Below are positions 1 to 8,925 of a stretch of 64,000 nt of DNA, one piece after another. Source of the DNA: Azospirillum baldaniorum (GTDB taxonomy: Bacteria; Pseudomonadota; Alphaproteobacteria; Azospirillales; Azospirillaceae); NCBI RefSeq assembly GCF_003119195.2, contig NZ_CP022253.1, positions 2,923,001 to 2,987,000 of the forward strand, written 5' to 3'. Position 1 is the stretch's first letter. Every line of letters starts with the position of its first letter. The notes under the pieces were generated by a model that was not told the DNA's origin, did no database searches, and was given only the letters and a program-made list of their open reading frames with translations. Position numbers and translations under genes: made by a program.

Positions 1-38
1 GGCGCTACCACGGTTACCGCCGCTACTACGCGAACTGA
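1..38 (+). CDS. C-terminal end of an unidentified protein (partial)
   Basis: The first bases read, in frame 3, as a short Arg/Tyr-rich tail (RYHGYRRYYAN) ending in TGA at 36-38. Such tails occur in small Gly/Tyr/Arg-rich envelope proteins, but 11 residues are too few to name a family. It is listed because the codons are open from the window edge to a stop and the next gene starts well downstream. It could be chance. Confidence 0.3.
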   Translation, partial: RYHGYRRYYAN

Positions 39-70
39 CGGCGGCGCTTGAGAGAAGCGACGGTTTCGGG

Positions 71-153
71 CCCCCACCCAACCCTCCCCCGCTTCGCAGG
101 GGAGGGCTTCATCTCCTCCCCCTGCGAAAGCGGGGGGAGGTCGGGAGGGGGGG
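71..153. repeat. GC-rich intergenic inverted repeat, copy A
   Basis: Two halves are near-inverted copies. The left half has a core of CCCTCCCCCGC, a few bases, then GCAGGGGAGGG; the right half has CCTCCCCCTGCGAAAGCGGGGGGAGG. The element can fold into a long hairpin. Similar cores recur at 16311-16373, 50953-51124 and 56147-56187, so this is a dispersed element. It lies directly before the flippase gene, and any reading frame through it is an artefact of composition. Confidence 0.75.
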
Positions 154-188
154 CCGACACGACACGCCCACACACCCGAAAAGATTCG

Positions 189-1634
189 ATGACCGCCGGA
201 CGACGCATTTTCCTGAACATCCGCGCGCTGGGGCTGGCCCGCGTCGCCACGCTGCTGAGCGGGCTGATCACCACGGCCTGGACCGCGCGCGCTCTCGGAC
301 CGGACGGGTTCGGTGTGCTCGGTTTCGGCACCTCGATGCTGGCCTACGCCGCGCTGTTCGTGAATCTCGGCCTGTCCACCTACGCGGTGCGCGAGATCGC
401 CCGCGACCGGGAGAAGGCCACCGATCTCGCCGACCATGTGCTGACCCTGCGGATGCTGCTGGCCGTGCTGGTCGGCGGCCTCTACGCCCTGTTCGTGCTC
501 CAGCTCGACAAATCGGCGCTGGTCAAGGCGGTGCTGCTGGTCCAGGCCATCCAGCTTCTCGGCAACGCGCTGCTGCTCGACTTCGTCTATCAGGCGACGG
601 AACGGATGAGCGTCATCGCGGTGCGCGAGATCGGCACGTCGCTCGGCAACATGGTCGCCGTGCTGGCGCTGGTGCGCGGGCCGGACGATCTGGCCATCGC
701 CGCCGGCATCACCGCCGTCTCCTTCGTCATCAACGCCGCCCTGATGCTGGCCCGCTTCAGCCACGATTTCCGGATGCCGCGGCCGCGGGTGGACCTCGTC
801 AAATGGCGGGCGATCCTGAAGACCTCCGCCCCGATGGCGGTCAGCGTCTTCGCCTGGGCGCTGTTCTCCCACCTCGATCTGGTGATGCTGGGCTTCATGG
901 CGCCGCAGACGGAGGTCGGCTGGTACGCCGCGGTGACCAAGCTGCTGGTGCTGTCGCTGACCGCAGGGAACATCATCCTCAGCGCCTTCATGCCGCAGCT
1001 CGCCGCCGCCTATGGCGACCGCGAGGCGATGCAGGCGCGGATGCGCGACTACGCCGCGACCATCCTGTCCATCGGCGCGCTGATCGCGGCGGGCGGCTTC
1101 ACCCTGGCCCCGGCCATCCTGGGCACCGTCTTCGGGCCGGCCTACGCGCCGGCCGCCGACACGCTGCGCCTGCTGATGATCGCGGTCGCCATCGTCCACA
1201 TCAACCTGACGATGGGCAACCCGCTGCTCGTCTGGCACCGGCAGACCGGCTACATGACCGCCATCCTGGTCGGTGGCCTGACCAACGCGGCGCTGAACCT
1301 GATCCTGATCCCGCGCTACGGGATCGAGGGCTCCGCGGCCGCCACCATCGTCGCGGAGCTGACCGCCATGACCGGCCTCGCCTGGCTGCACCGGCGGGCG
1401 GTCGGCCAACTCTATCTCGGAATCGCCGCGCGGGCGGCGCTGTGCGCAGCGCTCGCCATGGGGGCCACGCTGGGGCTGACCCGCGCGCTGCCGGAGCTGA
1501 TGGCCCCCGCGCACCCGCTGGCGGCCCTGCTGATCGGCGGAAGCGTGCTGGTCGCGGTCTACGCGCTGGCGGCTCTGCTCACCGGGCTGGTGCGTCCGTC
1601 GCGGCTGCGCCGGCTGATCATGGCGGCGGCATGA
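189..1634 (+). CDS. Wzx-type polysaccharide flippase (MATE/PST superfamily)
   Basis: A 481-residue, very hydrophobic protein with about 12-14 predicted membrane segments and no signal peptide, as expected for the Polysacc_synt/MurJ-like fold. This family moves undecaprenyl-linked repeat units from the cytoplasmic to the periplasmic face of the inner membrane for Wzy polymerisation. The start at 189 is chosen because residues before it would be translated from a GC-rich intergenic repeat, and because the N-terminus (MTAGRRIF) leads straight into the first helix. It is followed by sugar-nucleotide and glycosyltransferase genes, and a Wzy-like protein lies about 10 kb downstream. The substrate cannot be read from sequence. 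Confidence 0.85.
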   Translation: MTAGRRIFLNIRALGLARVATLLSGLITTAWTARALGPDGFGVLGFGTSMLAYAALFVNLGLSTYAVREIARDREKATDLADHVLTLRMLLAVLVGGLYALFVLQLDKSALVKAVLLVQAIQLLGNALLLDFVYQATERMSVIAVREIGTSLGNMVAVLALVRGPDDLAIAAGITAVSFVINAALMLARFSHDFRMPRPRVDLVKWRAILKTSAPMAVSVFAWALFSHLDLVMLGFMAPQTEVGWYAAVTKLLVLSLTAGNIILSAFMPQLAAAYGDREAMQARMRDYAATILSIGALIAAGGFTLAPAILGTVFGPAYAPAADTLRLLMIAVAIVHINLTMGNPLLVWHRQTGYMTAILVGGLTNAALNLILIPRYGIEGSAAATIVAELTAMTGLAWLHRRAVGQLYLGIAARAALCAALAMGATLGLTRALPELMAPAHPLAALLIGGSVLVAVYALAALLTGLVRPSRLRRLIMAAA

Positions 1635-1864
1635 TGCGCCCGCCTCATCCCGAATCCCGAAGGACGCCGACCGGACGCGCCCTTGCCGCCGGTCCGGGGT
1701 ACCACGAACAAAACAATGCCCGATCAACGGCATAGCCAATTCACGCCACCCCGAACGGCCGGAACAATGCCGCGTTGCAAGACGTTCGGATTGCGCATGG
1801 CGCGGGTGGCGGATGGCGGCGCCTTTGGATGCATGCTCCAATCACTAAGCAGGATCGAAAGACT

Positions 1865-3220
1865 ATGCTCCCAAAGTCCTTTCCCGACCGGAACGTCTGC
1901 GTGCTCGGTCTCGGCTATGTCGGGCTGACGCTGGCCGTCGCCATGGCGGATGCGGGATTCCAGGTGCACGGCGTGGAGGTCCGGGACGAGGTGCTGGACA
2001 AGCTGGCCCACGGCGTCCCCCATTTCCATGAGCCGGGCCTCGCCGAGAAGCTTCGCCACGTGATGGAGCGCGGGCGCTTCACCTTCGGCCGCACGCCGGA
2101 CGGTTGCCGGGACTGCACCGTCTTCATCATCACCGTCGGCACCCCGCTGGACCGCGACGGCCGCGTGCGCACCGACATGATCGAGGCGGCGACCCGCCAG
2201 GTGGCCGACCGCATCCACGACGGCGACCTCGTCATCCTGCGCTCCACCGTGAAGCTGGGGACGACCCGCGAGGTGGTGGCGCCGATCCTGCGGCGCACCG
2301 GCAAGCGCTTCGACATCGCCTTCTGCCCCGAGCGCACGCTGGAGGGGCAGGCGCTGATCGAGCTGAACCAGCTTCCCCAGATCATCGGCGCGGAAAGCGT
2401 CGAGGTGGCGGCCCGCGCGTCGCAGATCTTCGGCATGCTGACCCCGACGACGGTCAAGGTCTCGACGCTGGAGACGGCGGAGATGATCAAGCTGGTGGAC
2501 AACACCTACCGTGACGTCACCTTCGCCTTCGCCAACGAGATCGCCCGGCTGTGCAACGCCATGGAGGTGTCGGCGCTGGAGGTGTCGCGGGCGGGCAAGC
2601 TGGGCTATCCGCGCACGCAGCTCCCGCTGCCTGGGCCGGTCGGCGGCCCCTGCCTGGAGAAGGACCCGCACATCCTGATCGAATCCGCCCGCGGATTCGG
2701 GGTGGACATGGACATCACCGCCGCCGGGCGCCGCATCAACGAAAGCCAGCCGGTCGAGGTGTCGCACTTCCTGGAGCGGCTGACCGGCTCCATGCAGGGC
2801 TTCCCGCAGGAGCCCACCATCAGCTTGATGGGCCTCGCCTTCAAGGGCCGTCCGGCGACCGACGACCTGCGCGGCACCATGGCGAAGCCGCTGTTCGAGG
2901 AGCTGCGCACCCGCTTCCCCAAGGCGCGCTGGCGCGGCTTCGACGCGGTGGTGGCGGCGGACGACATCCGCGGCTTCGGGCTGGAGCCCGCCAACAGCAT
3001 GGCCGAGGCGGTGCAGGGCGCCAACCTCGCCGTCATCCTGAACAACCACCCGGTCTTCACCTCCATGCCGCTGCCGGATCTGGCGCGCCGCATGGACCGT
3101 CCGGGGGTCATCTACGACTTCTGGAACAACTTCAACAGCCGCGAAGTGGACCTGCCCGAAGGCACGGCCTACGTGGCGCTGGGCAGCCACGGCGCCGCCC
3201 GCTTCGCCCATGTCGCCTGA
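1865..3220 (+). CDS. Nucleotide-sugar dehydrogenase (UDP-glucose/UDP-ManNAc dehydrogenase family)
   Basis: A 451-residue enzyme with an N-terminal Rossmann motif GLGYVGLT at residues 15-22, the family signature STVKLGTTRE, the PERTLEGQALIEL segment and catalytic Cys263 in GGPCLEKDP. This family oxidises the C6 hydroxyl of a UDP- or GDP-sugar to the uronic acid with two NAD+. The GGPCLEKD form and the PERTLEG segment resemble the WecC/TviB branch more than classical Ugd, so UDP-HexNAc is as likely a substrate as UDP-glucose. ATG at 1865 places the Rossmann strand at the expected position. The epimerase gene follows after 53 bases, suggesting one operon making precursors for an acidic polysaccharide. 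Confidence 0.85.
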   Translation: MLPKSFPDRNVCVLGLGYVGLTLAVAMADAGFQVHGVEVRDEVLDKLAHGVPHFHEPGLAEKLRHVMERGRFTFGRTPDGCRDCTVFIITVGTPLDRDGRVRTDMIEAATRQVADRIHDGDLVILRSTVKLGTTREVVAPILRRTGKRFDIAFCPERTLEGQALIELNQLPQIIGAESVEVAARASQIFGMLTPTTVKVSTLETAEMIKLVDNTYRDVTFAFANEIARLCNAMEVSALEVSRAGKLGYPRTQLPLPGPVGGPCLEKDPHILIESARGFGVDMDITAAGRRINESQPVEVSHFLERLTGSMQGFPQEPTISLMGLAFKGRPATDDLRGTMAKPLFEELRTRFPKARWRGFDAVVAADDIRGFGLEPANSMAEAVQGANLAVILNNHPVFTSMPLPDLARRMDRPGVIYDFWNNFNSREVDLPEGTAYVALGSHGAARFAHVA

Positions 3221-3273
3221 AGAGGCGCCGCTCAACGAAGCGTCGCCTGACGCTGTTGCCTGAGGAAGATCCA

Positions 3274-4275
3274 ATGCCGAAACATTACCTCGTGACCGGG
3301 GGCAGCGGCTTCATCGGCGCCGCCCTGGTCCGCCGGCTGGTGCGCGACGGACATCGCGTGCGCGTACTCGACGACAACTCCCGCGGCCACCCGCGCCGGC
3401 TTGGCGACGCCGCCCAGGCCGTCGAGTTCGTATCCGGCGACATCCGCGACCCGGCGGCGGTGGACAAGGCGGTGCGCGGCGTGGACGGCGTGCTGCATCT
3501 GGCCGCCGTCAACGGCACCAAGCACTTCTACGAGAAGCCGGAGGTGGTGCTGGACGTCGGCGTGCGCGGCATGCTGAACGTCCTGGACGCCTGCCGGGCG
3601 AACGGGGTTGGCGATCTGGTTGTCGCCTCCTCGTCCGAGGCCTACCAGACCCCGCCGACGGTCCCGACGCCGGAGGACATCCCGCTGGTCGTCCCGGACG
3701 TGCTGAACCCGCGCTACAGCTACGGCGGCTCCAAGCTGATCTCGGAGCTTCTGGCGGTCAACTGGGGCCGCACCGGCTTCGACCGCGTCGCCATCTTCCG
3801 CCCGCACAACGTCTACGGCCCCGACATGGGGTGGGAGCATGTGGTGCCGGAGTTCGTGCGCCGCGCCGTGGCCGCCATCGACCGCACCACGGAAGTCCTC
3901 GTGCCCTTCCCCATCCAGGGGGACGGCACCCAGACCCGTGCCTTCGTCCACATCGACGACGCGGTGGACGGCATCATGACGGTGATCGAACGCGGCGAGC
4001 ATCTCGGCATCTACCATGTCGGCACGCCGGAGGAGATCTCCATCGCCGAACTCGCCCGGCAGATCGTCGCCGCGCTGGGGCGGGTGGCGGACATCCAGGC
4101 CGGCCCGCCGGCCCCCGGCGGCACCCAGCGGCGCAGCCCCGACATCGCCCGCCTGTCCGCGCTCGGCTACGCGCCGCGTATCCCGCTCAAGGACGGGCTT
4201 CCGGGCGTGGTGGACTGGTACGCCGCCCGCAGCCGCGAGCAGGGCCGGGATGGAATCGCCAGCGCCGCGGAATAA
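3274..4275 (+). CDS. NAD-dependent sugar epimerase/dehydratase (extended SDR)
   Basis: A 333-residue extended short-chain dehydrogenase. The dinucleotide motif TGGSGFIG is at residues 8-15, an active-site serine lies in VASSSEAY, and the catalytic pair YGGSK has Tyr150 and Lys154. HNVYGPDMGW and a late substrate-binding region resemble UDP-glucose 4-epimerase and related epimerases or dehydratases. It probably converts one nucleotide sugar to another for the polysaccharide made by this cluster. The start is the first ATG after the preceding stop, and GDP-fucose synthase follows after 13 bases. The precise substrate is not determined. Confidence 0.82.
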   Translation: MPKHYLVTGGSGFIGAALVRRLVRDGHRVRVLDDNSRGHPRRLGDAAQAVEFVSGDIRDPAAVDKAVRGVDGVLHLAAVNGTKHFYEKPEVVLDVGVRGMLNVLDACRANGVGDLVVASSSEAYQTPPTVPTPEDIPLVVPDVLNPRYSYGGSKLISELLAVNWGRTGFDRVAIFRPHNVYGPDMGWEHVVPEFVRRAVAAIDRTTEVLVPFPIQGDGTQTRAFVHIDDAVDGIMTVIERGEHLGIYHVGTPEEISIAELARQIVAALGRVADIQAGPPAPGGTQRRSPDIARLSALGYAPRIPLKDGLPGVVDWYAARSREQGRDGIASAAE

Positions 4276-4288
4276 GGAAGACACGCTC

Positions 4289-5269
4289 ATGGAACGAAAC
4301 AGCCGAATCTTCGTCGCGGGGCATCGTGGCCTTGTCGGCTCGGCCATCGTCCGCCGGTTGGTGGAGGACGGCCACAGCGATCTCGTCCTGCGCGGCCGCG
4401 ACGAGCTGGACCTGACCGATCAGGCGGCCGTGCGCGCCTTCTTCGACCGGGAGAAGATCGACTATGTGCTGCTGGCCGCGGCCAAGGTCGGCGGCATCCT
4501 GGCCAACGAGCGCTTCGGCGGCGACTTCATCCGCGACAACCTGCTGATCCAGACCAACGTCATCGACGCGGCCTGGCGGGCGGGGGTGAAGAAGCTGCTG
4601 TTCCTCGGCTCCTCCTGCCTCTACCCGAAGTTCGCGGAGCAGCCGCTGAAGGAGGAGGCGCTGCTGACCGGCCCGCCGGAGCCGAGCAACAAGCCCTACG
4701 CCATCGCCAAGATCGCCGGCATCACCCTGTGCCAGGCCTACCGGCGGCAGTACGGCTTCAACGCCATCTGCGCCATGCCGGCGAACCTCTACGGCCCCGG
4801 CGACCATTTCGACCCGGAGGGATCGCACGCCGTCCCCGGCATGATCCGGCGCTTCCACGACGCCAAGATGGAGGGGGCGCCCAGCGTCACCCTGTGGGGC
4901 ACCGGAACGCCGCGGCGCGAGTTCCTCTACGTGGACGACATGGCCGACGCCTGCCTGCATCTGATGGACCATTACGACGGGGAGGACATCATCAACGTCG
5001 GCTCCGGCGAGGACGTCCCGATCGGCGATCTTGCCCGCACGATCCGCGGCGTGGTCGGCTACGAGGGCGCGCTGACCCAGGATCTGAGCAAGCCGGACGG
5101 CCATCCGCGCAAGCTGATGGACGTGTCGCGCCTGCTCGCCACCGGCTGGCGTCCCAAGGTCGGGCTGGAGGAGGGGCTGACCCGCACCTACGCGTGGTTC
5201 CTGGAGAACGCCGCCCCGCCGGTCCCCCGCCCCGCCCCCGGATCCGTCGCCGGCGAAGCCGCGGAGTGA
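4289..5269 (+). CDS. fcl: GDP-L-fucose synthase
   Basis: This enzyme epimerises and reduces GDP-4-keto-6-deoxymannose to GDP-L-fucose with NADPH in the cytoplasm. The 326-residue length is typical. Visible motifs are GHRGLVG near residue 11, active-site serines in SSCLYPK at 108-109, and catalytic YAIAK with Tyr137 and Lys141, one residue off the E. coli numbering. The loop NLYGPGDHFDPEGSHAVPG is a strong family signature. The partner dehydratase Gmd is not in the window, so GDP-mannose 4,6-dehydratase must lie upstream or elsewhere. Its presence argues that the polymer contains L-fucose or a derivative. Confidence 0.93.
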   Translation: MERNSRIFVAGHRGLVGSAIVRRLVEDGHSDLVLRGRDELDLTDQAAVRAFFDREKIDYVLLAAAKVGGILANERFGGDFIRDNLLIQTNVIDAAWRAGVKKLLFLGSSCLYPKFAEQPLKEEALLTGPPEPSNKPYAIAKIAGITLCQAYRRQYGFNAICAMPANLYGPGDHFDPEGSHAVPGMIRRFHDAKMEGAPSVTLWGTGTPRREFLYVDDMADACLHLMDHYDGEDIINVGSGEDVPIGDLARTIRGVVGYEGALTQDLSKPDGHPRKLMDVSRLLATGWRPKVGLEEGLTRTYAWFLENAAPPVPRPAPGSVAGEAAE

Positions 5270-5275
5270 CCGCCC

Positions 5276-6547
5276 ATGCCCGATGACTCCACACCCCTGC
5301 GCGCCGCGGTCTCCGCCGGGACGGCGGCTCCGTCCGCCCTGCCGCCATCGGTCCTGATGGTGGCGATGAGCTATTGGCCGGAACCGGCCGGCAGCGCGCC
5401 GATGATGACCGACCTCGCCACCGCCTTCGCCGCGGCGGGAACGGACATGACCGTGCTGACCGCCCGCCCCAACTATCCGGGCCAGGCCATCTACGACGGC
5501 TACGCCGACGGGGCCGAGGACCGCCGCACCGTGAACGGCGTCCGCATCGAGCGGCTGCTCACCATCCCGCCGAAGGGCGGCGGCATGAAGGCCCGGCTGA
5601 TCCATGAGGGCGTGCTGCACGCCGGCTTCCTGGCGGCGCGCGCCCGCGGGCGCGTCGCGCGGCACAAGGCGGTGCTGTCGCTCTGCCCCTCCATCTTCAG
5701 CGTCGCCGTCGCCGACCGCTTCCGGGCGCCGGGCGGGCGGCACATCGCCATCGTCCACGACATCCAGTCGGGCCTCGCCGGCGCGCTGGGCATGGGCGGC
5801 GGGGCCGCGCTGAAGGCCATCCAGGCGGTGGAGCGCACCGCGCTGAACCGCGCCGACGGCATCGTCGTGCTGTCGGAAGCGATGGCCGACGTGTTGCGCG
5901 ACCTCGGCGTGCGGCGGCCGATCACCGTGATCCCGCCCCATGTCGACGCCGACGCCGTCCGCCCCCTGCCCCGGCCGGAAGGCCAGCCGCCGACCGTGCT
6001 CTACAGCGGCGCCTTCGCCCGCAAGCAGGGGCTGGACCAGGTGCTGGAGATGGCCCGCCACCTCCACGCGCTGCGCCCCGACGCCCGCGTGCTGCTGCGC
6101 GGCCAGGGCGGGCTGGAGGAGGAGTTGAAGGCCCAGGCCAAGGCGATGGCGCTGCCCAACGTGGAATTCGCCCCCTTGATTCCGTCCGACCGGCTCGGCG
6201 AGGGCTTGGCGGAGGGCGACGTGCATCTGGTGCCGCAGCGTCCCGAAGGGGCGGCCTTCGCCATGCCCGGCAAGGCGGTGACCATCCTGTCCGCCGGACG
6301 GCCCTTCGTCTGCACCTGCCTGCCGGGCTCGGCGCTCGACCGGCTGGGGACGGAGATCGACGCCTTCCTGCGCACCCCGCCCGACGCGCCGGAGGCCATG
6401 GCGCAGGCCGTGGCCGACCTGCTGGACGATCCCGCCCGAAGCGCCGCCATGGGCCGCCGGGGCCGCGCCTGGGTGGAAACCAACGCCAGCCGCAGCGCCG
6501 TCCTGGCGCGCTACGCCGCGCTGCTGCTGGGAGACGACGCCGCATGA
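5276..6547 (+). CDS. Glycosyltransferase family 4, WbuB-like
   Basis: A 423-residue GT-B protein with a variable 25-residue N-terminus, then SVLMVAMSYWPEPAGSAPM. That opening, with the nearby PNYPGQ segment, is characteristic of WbuB-like transferases acting on lipid-linked deoxy-aminosugars. The C-terminal donor domain holds VLYSGAFARKQGLDQVL and AMPGKAVTILSAGRP. It starts 6 bases after fcl, and its stop overlaps the next start as ATGA, so it is translated in the same operon. Probable job: transfer of a sugar onto the growing repeat unit at the inner membrane. Donor and linkage are unknown. Confidence 0.85.
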   Translation: MPDDSTPLRAAVSAGTAAPSALPPSVLMVAMSYWPEPAGSAPMMTDLATAFAAAGTDMTVLTARPNYPGQAIYDGYADGAEDRRTVNGVRIERLLTIPPKGGGMKARLIHEGVLHAGFLAARARGRVARHKAVLSLCPSIFSVAVADRFRAPGGRHIAIVHDIQSGLAGALGMGGGAALKAIQAVERTALNRADGIVVLSEAMADVLRDLGVRRPITVIPPHVDADAVRPLPRPEGQPPTVLYSGAFARKQGLDQVLEMARHLHALRPDARVLLRGQGGLEEELKAQAKAMALPNVEFAPLIPSDRLGEGLAEGDVHLVPQRPEGAAFAMPGKAVTILSAGRPFVCTCLPGSALDRLGTEIDAFLRTPPDAPEAMAQAVADLLDDPARSAAMGRRGRAWVETNASRSAVLARYAALLLGDDAA

Positions 6548-7755
6548 CGAAGCCTGCCCTGGTCTTTTCCTGGGAGATGTTCGGCCCCTACCACATGGAC
6601 CGGCTGGAGGCGGTCGGGCGGCGGCTCGGCCATCTCTACGACGTGGTCGGCCTGGAGGTCGGGTCGAAGTCCCACACCTACGCCTGGGACTCCACCGGGG
6701 AGGGCCAGCATTTCCGCAAGGTCACGCTGTTCCCCGGACGCTCCAAGGCGGACATCCCGTCCTTCCAGGTCTACCGCGCGCTGCTGCGCGAATGCCGCAA
6801 GGCGGGGGCCAGCCACGTCTTCCTGTGCCATTACGAGGAACCGGACGTCTTCGCCCTGGCGGTGACGATGCGTCTGATGGGCCGGCGCGTCGTCAACATG
6901 AACGCCTCGAAGTTCGACGACAAGCCGCGCGTCCTCTGGCGCGAGGCGCTGAAGTCCCTGCTCTACAAGCCTTATCAGGCGGCGATCGGGGGCAGCCACC
7001 GCACGGTCGACTATTACCGCTTCCTCGGCCTGCCCAAGGACCGGCTGTTCATCGGCTACGACACCCTGTCGCTGGAGCGGGTGCGCCGGCTGTCCGGCAT
7101 GACCCCGGCCCCGGACGGCGTGCCCTTCGCCGAGCGGCACTTCACGATCATCGCCCGCTTCGTGCCGAAGAAGAACCTGTTCCGCGCCGTCGAGGCCTAC
7201 GACCTCTACCGCCGGCTGGCGGGAGACGCGGCGCGGCCCCTGCACCTCTGCGGCTCCGGCCCGCTGGAGGCCGATCTGCGGGCGGAGGTCGCCAAGCGCG
7301 GGCTGGAGGGGCACATCATTTTCCGCGGCTTCCTCCAGGAGAAGGGGATCGCGGAGACGCTGGGCTCCACCCTGTGCCTGCTGCTGCCCTCGCTGGAGGA
7401 GCAGTTCGGGCTGGTGGTGAACGAGGCGCTGGCGATGGGCGTGCCGACGATCCTGTCCGACCAGTGCGGTGCCCGCGACGTGCTGATCCGCAGCGGCCTG
7501 AACGGCCACATCGTCGAGCCCGATAACCCGGAGGGGCTGGCCCGCCACATGCTGTCCGTCGCGTCGGACGAGGCGGAATGGCGCCGCCTCAGCCTCAACG
7601 GACGCCCCTTCCAGGCGCTGGCCGACGCCGGCTATTTCGCGGAGGCCGTGGAGAAGGCCCTGCACAGCCTGGGCGCCCGCAAGGATGCCGACCAGGGCGC
7701 CGCCCAAAGCACCGATGAAAGCGCCCGCAAGGGCACCCGTGAAAGCGAAGCCTGA
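6544..7755 (+). CDS. Glycosyltransferase family 4
   Basis: A 403-residue GT-B fold protein. The C-terminal half carries the family signature FTIIARFVPKKNLFRAVEAY, LHLCGSGPLEADL and the E-x7-E motif in EEQFGLVVNEALAMGVP, which binds the donor nucleotide-sugar. The last 25 residues are charged and low-complexity and probably disordered. Its start overlaps the previous stop by four bases and its stop shares one base with the next start, indicating translational coupling through three consecutive transferases. Acceptor and donor are not predictable. Confidence 0.85.
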   Translation: MTKPALVFSWEMFGPYHMDRLEAVGRRLGHLYDVVGLEVGSKSHTYAWDSTGEGQHFRKVTLFPGRSKADIPSFQVYRALLRECRKAGASHVFLCHYEEPDVFALAVTMRLMGRRVVNMNASKFDDKPRVLWREALKSLLYKPYQAAIGGSHRTVDYYRFLGLPKDRLFIGYDTLSLERVRRLSGMTPAPDGVPFAERHFTIIARFVPKKNLFRAVEAYDLYRRLAGDAARPLHLCGSGPLEADLRAEVAKRGLEGHIIFRGFLQEKGIAETLGSTLCLLLPSLEEQFGLVVNEALAMGVPTILSDQCGARDVLIRSGLNGHIVEPDNPEGLARHMLSVASDEAEWRRLSLNGRPFQALADAGYFAEAVEKALHSLGARKDADQGAAQSTDESARKGTRESEA

Positions 7756-8903
7756 TGACCGACCGCCGCAACACCCCCCACATCGTCGTCTCGGGCCGCC
7801 TTCCCCCGCCCATGGACGGGATGAGTCGGGTCACCGCCCTGGTGCTGGACCGCCTGCGCGATCGCGGGCCGGTGCAGGCCACGGTGGAGGTCGCGGACCT
7901 GTCGCCGGGCTGGAACGGCGGCGGCCTGCGCTACCACGCGGCGAAGGCCATGCGCGTCCTGCTGGCGGGCTTGCGGCTGGCGGCCGGGGCGACGATCCCC
8001 GGACGGCGTTTCTACATGCCCGTCGATTCGGGGCTGGGGATCTTCTACACGGCGGCGCTGGCCGGAACGGCGCGGCTGTTCGGCTATGAACGGACGCTGC
8101 ACCACCATTCCTTCGCCACCATCTCCAAGCCGACCTGGCGGATGAGCCTGCTGACCCGGCTGGCCGGCACGGACTGCATGCATGTGCTGCTCTGCCCGGC
8201 CATGCAGGCGCGGTTCCAGGCGCTCTACCCGGCAGCCAAGACGGCGATGAGCGTCTCCAACGCCATCTTCACCCCGCCGGTGCCGCGGCCGCGCCACGGC
8301 AAGTCCGGACCGCTGCGCATCGGCCACCTGTCCAACCTGTGCGCCGACAAGGGGCTGGACACGCTGTTCACCCTGCTGCGCGCCCTGCGGTCGGAAGGGG
8401 TGGACGTCAAGCTGGTGCTGGCCGGGCCGGGGCTGGGGCGCATGGACAATGCGCTGGTCGCGGCGGGGCTGGTGGCCTTCGACGGCGATGTGGAGTATCG
8501 CGGCCCGGTGGACGACGACGCCAAGGCGGCCTTTTACCGCGACATCGACGTCTTCGTCTTCCCCACCCGCTACCGCAACGAGGCGCAGCCGCTGGTGCTG
8601 TTCGAGGCGATGGCGGCGGGCGTGCCGGTGCTGGCCTATGACCGCGGCTGCATCGGCAGCGACATTCCCCGTCCCGGCCTCGTCCCGCAGGACCGGGATT
8701 TCATCCAGGCGGTGCTCCCGGCATTGCGCCTGTGGGCCAAGGACCGCGACGCGCTGGCGCTGGCCTCCGAGCAGGCCCACGCCCGCGCCCGCGCCGCCCA
8801 CGAGTCCGGGCACAGCGGCCTCGACGCGTTGCTCGACCGCATCGCCGGCCCGCTGCCCGAAGCCGCCGGAACCGCCGTCCGGCCAAAACGCGCCATGGGC
8901 TGA
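7755..8903 (+). CDS. Glycosyltransferase family 4
   Basis: A 382-residue GT-B protein. The N-terminal acceptor domain begins with a glycine-containing loop (SGRLPPPMDGMSRV). The donor domain shows IGHLSNLCADKGLDTL and the E-x7-E type motif FPTRYRNEAQPLVLFEAMAAGVPV. It is the third GT4 in a row, coupled to the previous gene by a one-base overlap. The C-terminal 20 residues are Ala/Pro-rich. The gene ends 22 bases before a convergent gene, so the plus-strand transcription unit probably stops here. Specific linkage unknown. Confidence 0.85.
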   Translation: MTDRRNTPHIVVSGRLPPPMDGMSRVTALVLDRLRDRGPVQATVEVADLSPGWNGGGLRYHAAKAMRVLLAGLRLAAGATIPGRRFYMPVDSGLGIFYTAALAGTARLFGYERTLHHHSFATISKPTWRMSLLTRLAGTDCMHVLLCPAMQARFQALYPAAKTAMSVSNAIFTPPVPRPRHGKSGPLRIGHLSNLCADKGLDTLFTLLRALRSEGVDVKLVLAGPGLGRMDNALVAAGLVAFDGDVEYRGPVDDDAKAAFYRDIDVFVFPTRYRNEAQPLVLFEAMAAGVPVLAYDRGCIGSDIPRPGLVPQDRDFIQAVLPALRLWAKDRDALALASEQAHARARAAHESGHSGLDALLDRIAGPLPEAAGTAVRPKRAMG

Positions 8904-8925
8904 GCGCGCCAAAGGCTGAGCGCCG

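Noticed and set aside
48-188. N-terminal extension of the flippase
   Set aside because: It is translated from the GC-rich repeat and gives a Gly/Pro-rich stretch without homology; ATG 189 fits.
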